Assembly: GCA_044337015.1 (NCBI GenBank)
Contig: JBIIOJ010000008.1
Span: forward strand, 1-34,682
Direction of reading: 5' to 3'
DNA length: 34,682 nt
From: UBA4655 sp044337015
GTDB lineage: Bacteria > Planctomycetota > Planctomycetia > Pirellulales > UBA1268
Every line of letters begins with the position of its first letter. Position 1 is the first letter of the stretch. The notes beneath the pieces were generated by a model. It was not told the DNA's origin and ran no database searches. It saw only the letters and a program-made list of their open reading frames with translations. Made by a program: the position numbers and the translations under genes. Shown piece by piece: positions 27,501 to 33,500 of the stretch.

Positions 27501-30232
27501 GCGGCGATCGCCGCCCCGGCGCTGTCGGTGATCGTGTTGAAGGCGATCGTCGGACGCGTGCTCTCGAGCTGGATCGGGGCGTAGAAATCAAGCGACGAGT
27601 CGACGAGCACTTGGCCGCCGCCGTAGCGGATCGACGCCTTGGCGATCGAGTTGACGAACGCCTTCTTCGAGGCGGAGTCGGAATCCTGCCGCAGCACGAT
27701 GCCGCCCCACTGGCCCCCCTTGACGGCCGGACCGACGTTGTCGGAGTCTCCCCCGACGGTGTCGTCGTGGTAGGAGCTGAAGATGACGTTGCGGTCAGGG
27801 GTGCCGAGCACCTGGATGGCGGCCCCGCCGCGATCGACCAGGGGCGACGAGCTTCCGACGTCGACGATCGCGGCCCGCAGCTTGATCACCGACCCCTCGT
27901 CGATCATGAGCGTCACGCCCTTGGGCACGTTGAGGGTCTCGCCATCGGGCAACGGACGGCCACCAAGGTCGGTGCCGACGAGGTAGGGCAGCGAGGTCCC
28001 CTGCTGGCCGGCCGAGTTGCCGATGATTCGCACGATCGAGCCCGAGCCGGCCGCCGCGATCGCATCCTGGATTCGGTAAAACGGCTTGCCGAGGGTGCCA
28101 TTGGCTCCCGCCGTGGTCGCGGCGGTGAGGTTGGCGTAGGCGGCCTTGTCGACGAAAAGTGTCTTGTTCGTGGCCGGGTTGTTCGTGGAGGCGGCCGTCT
28201 TGAACCAGAAGTTGAAGGCCCCGCCCGGCTGTCCGTCACGGTCGCCGTCGAGGAGCGTGCCCGTGGTGTCGGACAGCGTGGTGGCGGCCGTGCTGCGCGG
28301 CTTGAAATCGAGCTCGAGCCGGTAATCGCCGGCGGAACGGCCACCGTAGCCGGAATCGCTCACCTCGGGGTTGAACGACGTGTTGCCCGTGCTCGAAACG
28401 GCGACGAAGTAGGTGCCCGGCTCGAGTTCCAGGCCGACGAACGAGTCCCTGCCGAAGTAGTCGTCGTTGCGGGCGATCAATTCCCGCTTGCCGGTGACCG
28501 AATCCTGGCGATAGAGCGAGAGCACGCTGTCGAGAGGGCTCGTCGCCACCTGACCCGGCCGGGCGACCACGGTCTGCGCGGAGAAGGTGCCCGCCTTGTT
28601 GAGCGTGAAGCGATAGGTGTCGACGTCGGAGCCGATAGCGGGATAGAGCTGCGCGAGGTGGACGGTGTCGTAGTCGCCCGGAAACACCGGCTCACCCGCG
28701 AGCCCCGCTCCCATGATCGAGGCCAGATCATAGGAGTGCTCGAGCCCGAGTGCGTGGCCGATCTCGTGCATCGCCACGATGAAATACTGGCCGCCGTATT
28801 CGCTCGAGCCCCAATCGAGGAGCGAGTTCATGATGGCTTTCTGCCGTGTTTCGCTGGCGATGCCGGCGAGTGCGGTCGGCGGAGCCAGCGGGTTCAGGCC
28901 GCGGACGTCGCCGGTCACGACCTGGAGTCCGAAGGAGTCGCTCTCGATGAATCGAAGGCCGGTGTAGCGGCTGAAGAGCTCGAAGACCTCCCGAGCCCGC
29001 TGCTTCTGCGTCTCGCTGATGGCGTTGATGAGCAGGTTGCCCTGGCCGTCGACGCCATATACGGGCGCGAAGTTGTAATAGCCGACGGCTGGTCCGGTGT
29101 CGGGCCTGGTCGCCCAACTCGGCAGGCCGTGCTCGTGGCTGTCGATCGCGATGAAGTTCTCCTGGCGGTGGCCCGGCTCGTCGATCGAGCCGAATTGGAC
29201 AGGAAAACTGATCGGCCCGGCGGGTGTGGTGAGCGTGCCGGGGTTCGTCGGATCGGTGGAACGCGGCGGGCTGATCACCCCTTCGACCTTCTTACCGGCG
29301 GCGTCGAGCACGCCCAGGTTGCGGGCGGTCGCGAAGCTCGAGTTGTCGTCGGAGCCCTCCGCCACCGGCGCCGCCGGCGTGACGATCGTCTCGGCCCCCC
29401 CGATCTGGAGCCGAAAGAGCTTGCCGTTGGCGATCACGCCGGGAGCGAACGTGAGCGTCGCCTTGCCCGTCGTTTGGTTGTAGACAACCGAGGTAGGGTT
29501 TACCGGAGCGAGCGGGGAGACGTCGTCGCCCGTGGCCGGGTTCACCTCGAAGAGACGGTAGGCCGCCGCGGTCTGCGCCGAGGTCGTGTTCAGCGGGTCG
29601 TCGCGGTTGAAATAGACGTCGATCGCATTTCTGTTCTGGGACCGCGTGGCCCCGCTGCGGGTCACAGGCTGCGGCACGACCGTTTCGACGAAGGCGCCGA
29701 GATCGAGCCTGAAATCGAACGACCGCGGCGTCGCCGTGCTGCTGCCGGTCGTCCGGAGCCCCGCGCCGACGCTGATGCGGTAAATGTCGTCGGGCAGCGT
29801 GTCCGTGAAGCGGATCACGACCTCGTTCTGGTTCGGCAGGTCGTTCACGAGGGGCAGGTAGTCGGTGCCGCTGACGAGCGAGACGTCGGTGCCGTTGCCC
29901 AGCGGGTCGCTGCCCGGGCCGCTCCGCACGACAGTGATCGCGCCGAGTGTGGCCGGGTCGATCTTCGCGCCGGGGCTGAATCGCAGTGTGATCTGCTGCG
30001 GGGCCTCCGTGAGCGTCTTGGACGCCTCGCCGAGCTTGAAGAACGGGTCGTCGCTCGTGGTGGCGTAGGCCGACACGAGGTCGAACGCCATGAGCCGCCG
30101 CTCCTCGAGCGGTTCGCCGCGGTGGACGGATGCCAGCCGCGATATCGGGCGGCTTCGGGGCAGCCGGTCGAGCCGTCGGGCACGGCGACGGCTGAAGAGA
30201 TCACGGACCAGGGTCGCCCACGAGGAAAGCAT
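18593..30232 (-). CDS. Giant (3,879 aa) surface protein: zincin, PPC, beta-helix, FN3 and Ig-like modules
   Basis: Domains in order: a basic N-terminus with EPLEERRLMAFD (40-51, LEPR-xLL-like) and no Sec core; beta-sandwich regions; a matrixin/reprolysin-like zincin with HEIGHALGLEH (489-499) and a candidate Met-turn SIM (505-507); a PPC-like domain starting DVDTYRF (536); parallel beta-helix stretches (about 690-1245); further PPC-like domains (DVDLYTF about 1440; DVDWYTF about 1670); a propeller-like region with an inserted proline-rich part (about 1900-2200); another beta-helix (about 2700-2800); FN3 (about 3057-3147); four Ig-like modules (about 3240-3655); and a C-terminal block ending FYWRRV. 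Probably exported and held at the cell surface as an adhesin or matrix protein, possibly with its own protease. The upstream neighbour shares the Ig modules and the C-terminal block. The start has only a weak AGG 6-8 nt upstream. Confidence 0.88.
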   Translation of the reverse strand: MLSSWATLVRDLFSRRRARRLDRLPRSRPISRLASVHRGEPLEERRLMAFDLVSAYATTSDDPFFKLGEASKTLTEAPQQITLRFSPGAKIDPATLGAITVVRSGPGSDPLGNGTDVSLVSGTDYLPLVNDLPNQNEVVIRFTDTLPDDIYRISVGAGLRTTGSSTATPRSFDFRLDLGAFVETVVPQPVTRSGATRSQNRNAIDVYFNRDDPLNTTSAQTAAAYRLFEVNPATGDDVSPLAPVNPTSVVYNQTTGKATLTFAPGVIANGKLFRLQIGGAETIVTPAAPVAEGSDDNSSFATARNLGVLDAAGKKVEGVISPPRSTDPTNPGTLTTPAGPISFPVQFGSIDEPGHRQENFIAIDSHEHGLPSWATRPDTGPAVGYYNFAPVYGVDGQGNLLINAISETQKQRAREVFELFSRYTGLRFIESDSFGLQVVTGDVRGLNPLAPPTALAGIASETRQKAIMNSLLDWGSSEYGGQYFIVAMHEIGHALGLEHSYDLASIMGAGLAGEPVFPGDYDTVHLAQLYPAIGSDVDTYRFTLNKAGTFSAQTVVARPGQVATSPLDSVLSLYRQDSVTGKRELIARNDDYFGRDSFVGLELEPGTYFVAVSSTGNTSFNPEVSDSGYGGRSAGDYRLELDFKPRSTAATTLSDTTGTLLDGDRDGQPGGAFNFWFKTAASTNNPATNKTLFVDKAAYANLTAATTAGANGTLGKPFYRIQDAIAAAGSGSIVRIIGNSAGQQGTSLPYLVGTDLGGRPLPDGETLNVPKGVTLMIDEGSVIKLRAAIVDVGSSSPLVDRGGAAIQVLGTPDRNVIFSSYHDDTVGGDSDNVGPAVKGGQWGGIVLRQDSDSASKKAFVNSIAKASIRYGGGQVLVDSSLDFYAPIQLESTRPTIAFNTITDSAGAAIAADPNSFEDSNGRVGPEIRGNRLVEVRPDQAAPHQNSINGLFVKIRTNLGQPLDKLDVPARFKSTDIVYVLQENLLIAGGVGGYSLNSTTGDVEARRSGRLAIDPGVVVKLQGSRIELERGTSQLIAEGTASQRVVFTSLGDNRYGAGGTFDTNGNLPDVRAAGDWGGIMLNAGAKASIDYAYVAFGGGSTPIEGSFDRFNVIEVHQGDLRVAHSRIESNASGTAATTRAGRGGNDAATIFVRGAQPVILDNDFRDNAGAVISANANSLSDLEQADPGRSTGFVDIDRRYDDNLGPLVRGNRLPFESVAGSISGLVVRGEQITVESVWDDTDIVHVLQSEIIVQNFHTATGLRLMSRPDASLVVKLLNPGTTVPGGTEPIEAGFTAAGYQLDIEDRIGGTVQIVGQPGYPVVLTSLKDDTVGASIDPLGRFVKDTGNDGATTPTAGDWRSLKFLPYSNDRNVAIVQEVEKPSTGGVDVNASLLTAQSLGVLAPNFATGTNTSESAQEKSGDENRRLGFEVHGRIASDDATDVDLYTFFGYAGSEAWIDIDRSSPGLDAMIELLNASGTVLARSADSQTDAALDAATRGIAQPMQKSTALGGDFYSRNPKDPGMRVVLPTLPGQSIGALTQYFVRVRSQPRYEPAATGADNGSVTSTTKAAYEADLRDAAKVKSGATSGGYELRVRLRQTDEKPGSTVRYADIRYPTIGIDVQGLPRNSQLTGETGERPSANDTFGSAQYIGNLLQSDRGAISVAGTIASATDVDWYTFALNFEQIQSIGGLSNGLKTWSTVFDIDYGDALRGDLTLAVFSEDGELLYVGRDSNVASDQPGAGQGNDFDDTSRGSLGKLDPFIGSVHLPAGSPTGGGSIEGNVPVTPPNPSQQLRYYVAVSSNQRLPAALDAYFKQTATNPLIRLEPVNSIQRIAEDHIFFSGYLSGPTDPLPFPAYVGPQQQLFDVQTTTSLSLHVTPFTLSDVTLFVYTSTSIETVDAMRGGNETTLYRLLTPPQNPSGDITMRSDGKLYQYRPGTNAGFLYTVDTVTGGTTAVGDDNIPAPPQPAPAATAQETLTAQELGGSRSTFQLANAGLQRATVNGTLRYTDSTAGVGGTPVTYTWSFTSNGTGVLSFTNIPTPAPPAGFAAPTSGTVTVGAYAGNTLQNATATINWSGAIDATKLQLSIQYTYQTPPAPNANAVDSNAVDAVAFLRGSGLNPSYTAYYSVRDGGGSRLYRGNATTGDAATGIVGAIAGVDVVTGLAFVGGTMYGVDSSGRLFSFGFAADGGPSASVTVLGTVAGASFAGLTTGPQNLQNGAFASRLFAITDDGALYCFDTTGALQQVFDANGDGIADSTSIASGAAPGVLGLAFSPLDINLWHPTVTRGRDAGHGINISYDETRNELNKDDYAIRYQQGTDDRTFLMEEGGASMHFGLEKYVLPIGTDTTPYLNYQSGDGQFGVLNGQWQRDLTSDAGTMIANTYNLPGGAYGSLITNSFSLAGKTYTDKPTLYFNYLLETENASGAYDRNDMRDSARVFISADGGPWQVVATNNSTRSDFPTDKGELPNFISASSALTTKFNQVVQELYDTKEWRQARIDLGNWAGSANLRLRFDFSTAGEFDPTQRDANGNLLNEIVGYANTTGNFSGDQQRSRERGSNNAYEGFYIDDVIIGYSERGEMVTGGVKSKTDFFDIFTPASAPDYLAEQSLTGPYQLEIRRGTEYGVKPLNKLDDVAIVQQFDTNADLVIANGGLGDANQPRQQGQFIIEGNSISNASTYGIRIDAAAREAGTNNAIPGTPRNLPTLNTARLVPGVVVTNNVIAGSGTGGILFSGDPNSGSVPTAAVPYGRIVNNTIYGGETTAGVGIAVTDNAAPTVLNNLFANLATGISVDGSSLSGASGDDRTVVGLSAYYQVTTPLSAGVIETNAVTLANNPFVNAARGNFYLTAGSPAIDSALNTLGDRATFTAVAKVIGIPDSPVIAPDRDIFGQLRGDDPNQASFPGLGSNVFKDRGAIDRVDFTRPFAELAVPLDNTTDDKNPASDGVRLELDAARGITSFQLQLNDVGVGIDKATVVSEAFQLRRNGSLLVAGTDYLFNYLESSNRVVFDSPSVFAMGQYVISVAQTTGGTPVNVISDLAGNPLLGNKADGTTSFTIDLVAGLAAPKNLVASSSDAQVSLTWTAPISDESPLLRYEVERGTTADFSGATLITVPSTNVSLVDSPLVNGTLYWYRVRAVNAAGESGWSNVAGPVVPLPVPSFSLVDTGASSSDGVTNNGLVNVSGVLAGASWEFSVDGGITWTAGTGSTFTLPSNTTYAAGTVRVRQVRSGWNSNEAANLQAITVDTATPTAPTLALGIGVADGANLNEATQASGVVTVLGEAGSTISVTFTRGANSVTKQVTGTGTSQPVVLTVAEARTTLGSGVIDVSATQTDLAGNAQTAPPATASFSLDTTTPAAPSNLAVTVNVAPFPGNVPSGGMTNDATPTFSGLAPAGLVVTLRQNGTAIGTVVANGSGFWIITPPPLADGTYTFTAVTTNSVGNFSDPSADYVVTITTVAPQPTIVRVIDNVPTFIGTVPQGGLTNDNELRVVGTTMPGATVAIRDGLTLLGSAIADGAGNWAFTTPRLADGGHSLTAIATDVFGSTSPPSSAYAFIIDTVAPAAATITSVSDNVGTVTGNVPNGGRTDDTTLRIAGTAEPGSQVTIRSGNAVLRRVFANSSGSWAMVTDPLAVRLHNLNVFARDAAGNNGSASPNHTVTIDLTAPTILSLGTTSAAGVFVPGETIDLFANTSERMRAGSAIDVTMNTGAVVRLSTATESSRLTGTYRVTGGASASPLSIVAVTHVSPIASDVAGNPVASLPAVPVVLTGISVDATLRAFAVGFATDPALAPSRTAAVTSIPIVFTTEVSGVSLADFKLFYNERESISLHTATITGSGRNYTLTLPPNLTNRIGLYRLIIGPSLGIVAIDGGASLSVASTFYWRRV
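18596..19270 (-). repeat. Shared C-terminal module, copy 1 (codes the end of the 3,879-aa protein)
   Basis: Codes about 225 residues, from DLTAPTIL to the terminal FYWRRV. It matches copy 2 at 30588-31262. The last 121 residues align without gaps with 88 identities by hand, and a 41-bp stretch (18717-18757) is identical in DNA. Confidence 0.85.
19270..20515 (-). repeat. Four tandem Ig-like modules of about 310 bp
   Basis: Module boundaries at DxTxP-type junctions fall near 20515, 20194, 19885, 19579 and 19270, giving a 103-107 residue period. The first module has the TFTRG type; the next three have the GGxTNDxTL/GxWxxxT type. Confidence 0.8.
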
Positions 30233-30584
30233 GCTGCACCTACGACGTTTGGAGCCAGGAAGGCTTCGAGAATCGGCCGCTCAAAAACCTGACAGGAGGT
30301 TTCCGCGGTCGGCCGACGGATCTAACTTTGGCGAATTGACGCGAAGACCTTGTTGGCTTGGACTTGATCAGGAGTTCCACTTGTACGGGGCCCGCGGGCC
30401 GAAAGTTCTCAAGGTCTCGGCGCGCAAGGGCATCCAAGAGGAAGATTCCGGCAAATTACCCGCATTTATTGCGAAAATAGCCCTGCCAACCGGAGCGTAG
30501 CAGGCCCCCCAAAGTGACGCAAGAAACGGGCCAGTCGATGTTTTGGAGGGCCTTTCGACCGACCGTGCCAGGCCTCGGGTCCGG
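30233..30584. other. 352-bp gap between the two giant genes
   Basis: No credible gene. It is less GC-rich than its surroundings around 30440-30490. It holds a perfect 12-bp palindrome, GGCCCGCGGGCC (30389-30400). It must contain the promoter of the 3,879-aa gene if that gene is transcribed separately, but I see no clear -35/-10 pair on the minus strand. The palindrome could be a transcript hairpin; no T-run follows it. Confidence 0.4.
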
Positions 30585-33500
30585 TCAGACCCTTGTCCAG
30601 TAGAGGTTCAAGGCGGCGGTCAGCTGGGCCCCCCCAAAGACCGCCCGGATGGCGGAGGACGGCCCGATGGCGAGCCGGTAGGACCCGATCCGGTTGGTCA
30701 GATTCGCCGGGAGGGTGAGGGTGTAGTTGCGGCCGCTGCCGGTGATCGTACTGCCCCGGAGCGAAACGCTTTCCCGTTCGTTGTAGAAGAGCTGGAAATC
30801 GGCCAGGGAGACGCCGGTCACCTCGGTGGAAAAGACGATCGGGATCGAGGTCACAGCGGAGGTCTGAGTCGGAGCAAACGCGGGGTCGGTCGCGAAACCG
30901 ATCGCGGAAGCCGAGATCGGGGAGTCGACGTTGATGCCTGTGAGGACAACCGGCACGGGTGGGAGGCCAGCGACCGGGTTGCCCGCGATGTCGGAGGCGA
31001 TCGGAGACACGTTCGCCACCGAGATGATCGAGAGCGGCGAGGCCAGGGCGCCCCCGCCGACGCGGTAGATGCCGTTGAGTTCACTGCGTTCGGTGGGGGT
31101 GGAGAGCCTCACGACGACACCCGTGTTGAGCGTGACGTCGATCGCGCTGCCGGCCCGCATCCGTTCGGAGGTGCGGGCGAAGATCGCTATCTCGGCAGCC
31201 TCGCCGTAAGTGCCGGCTACCGTGGTCGAGCCGAGGAAAAGGATGGTGGGGGACGTCTGGTCGATCGTTACGGTGTGGGTGGCGGACGCCGGGCCGTTGT
31301 TGCCGGCGGCATCCCTCGCGAGGGCGTTGAGGTTGTGGAGCCGGACGGCGAGCGGGTCGGTGACGATGGCCCAGGTGCCGAATTCGTTGGCGAAGACGCG
31401 GCGAAGGACGGCATTGCCGCTGCGGACGGTGACTTGGCTGCCGGGCTCGGCGGTGCCCGCGATCCGGAGGGTGGTGTCGTCGGTGCGGCCGCCGGGCGCG
31501 ACGTTGCCGATGATCGAGCCGACGTTGTCGGTGACGGACGTGATCGTGGCCGCGGCCGGCGGGGCGGTGTCAAGGGTGACCGCGTAGGCCGGACGGGACG
31601 AGGGATTGGCGTTGCCGGCCACGTCGGTGGCGAACGCCGAGAAGGCATAGCCGCCATCGGCGAGCGGGGCGGTCGTGAATGCCCAGTTGCCGCCGGCATC
31701 GGCCGTGGCCGACCCGATGAGAGTGGGACCGTTGCGTACGGCGACCGTCGCTCCCGGCTCGGCCGTGCCGACGATGCGGAGCGTGTTGTCGTTGGTGCGG
31801 CCGCCCGCCGCGACGTTACCGACGAAGGCCGCGACGTCGTCCACCAATCCGGTGATGAACGGCGAGGCCGGGGCGATCGTGTCGAGCGTGAAGGACGTGG
31901 TCGCGGCGGCGCTCGTATTGCCCGCGGCGTCGGCCTGCGTGGCCGAGACGTTCACCACGCCGTCGCCGAGCGTCGTGAGGTCGGCGCCGGAGAGCGTGAC
32001 GGGCTGGCCGACGCCGTTGCCGATGAAACTCCTGGTCACCGTGTTGGGGCCACGGGTGAACGTCACGAGGATCGGGGCGCCGTTGATGCCGACCACGCTG
32101 ACAACTCCGGAGGCCTGCGTGGCCTCGGCCGCGGTGGCGCCGCTGGCGACGCCCGAGAGGATCAGGAGCTGCGGCGGGGCGGGGGGGGTGGCGTCGAGCG
32201 CGAAGGAGAGGGTCGCGGGCGGGCCGGACTGCGGGTTGCCTGCGCCGTCGGACTGCGTGGCGGAGACGCTCACGGTGCCGTCGCCGAGCGTGGTGAGGTC
32301 GGTGGCGGAGAGCGCGACGTCCTGGCCGGCACCCGTGCCGGTGAGGGTCTTCGTGACGGTGCTCGCCCCGCGGGTGAACGTGACGACGATCACGGCTCCG
32401 GTTTCACCGGTGACAGTGACGGCGCCACCAAAGGCCTCGGAGTTGCTCACGGGCTCGGTCACGCCCGACCGCAGGGTGAGCGTCGGGGCGGCCGGGGCGA
32501 CCGTGTCGAGCGTGAAGGAAATGGACGCCGCCGCGACGGTCTGCGGGTTGCCGGCAGCGTCGGACTGCGTGGCGGAGACGTTCACCGTTCCGTTGCCGAG
32601 CGTGGCGAGGTCGCCTACGGTGAGCGTCACCGGCTGCGAGGTGCCCGTACCGGCGAGGTTCTTCGTGACCGTGGCGACTCCGCGCGTGAACGTCACGACG
32701 ATTGCGGCGCCGGTTTCACCAGACACCGTGACGACGCCGGAGAGTTGTGTGCCCTCGCCCTGCGTGGCACCGCTGGCGACGCCCGTGCCGAGGGCGAGCG
32801 TCGGGGCCAGTGGTGCCGTCGTGTCGATCGTGACGGTGTGGGTCGCGGAATCGGACCCGACGTTGCCGGCCTGGTCGCTGGCTACGGCCTTGAAGACGTA
32901 GGTCGTGCCGTTCACGAGCACGGCGGTGATGAAAGACCATGTCGCGCCGCTCACGGTGGCGTCGCCGAGTTTCGTCGGTCCATTGAAGATCTCGACAGTG
33001 GTATCGCTCTCCGTCGTACCGGAAAGGACGAGCACCGTGTCATTGGTGCTCCCACCATTTGCCACGTCGCCGATGACCGGAAGGACATTGTCGGTGACCG
33101 TCGTGATCGTCGGAGTGGCCGGCGCCGTGGCATCGATGGTGATGCCGTAGGCGGCCGACGGGCTTCCCGTGTCACCTGCAAGGTTCGTCGCGGCGGCCGT
33201 GATTGCATAGCCGCCGTCTGCCAGGGAGGCGGTCGTCAGCGACCAGTTGCCGGAAGCATCGGCGACTACGACCGGCGCGATGGGACTGCCGTTGAGCGAG
33301 ACGGTCACCTTGTTGCCGGGAAGGGTGATGCCCGTGATTGTCGGAGTCGCATCGTTGATCAGCGCCCCGTCGGGCACATTTCCGGTTACCCGCGAGACGT
33401 TGTCGATGACCTCCGTGATCGACACGACGGTCGAGTCGTCGATCACGAGTTCCCGAGCCTCGATCGTTACCCCTGGATCGATCTTGACGACGCCGCCCGG

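Noticed and set aside
25943..30292. 1,449-codon open frame on the plus strand opposite the giant gene
   Set aside because: Composition is the R/G/V/D-rich pattern of antisense high-GC frames, with no domain motif. The minus-strand frame has clear zincin, PPC and beta-helix signatures.
30388..30592. GGCCCGCGGGCC and GGGTC-N6-GACCC as Rho-independent terminators of the upstream giant gene
   Set aside because: Neither is followed by a T-run on the minus strand. The second (30577-30592) overlaps the stop codon and has only a 5-bp stem.
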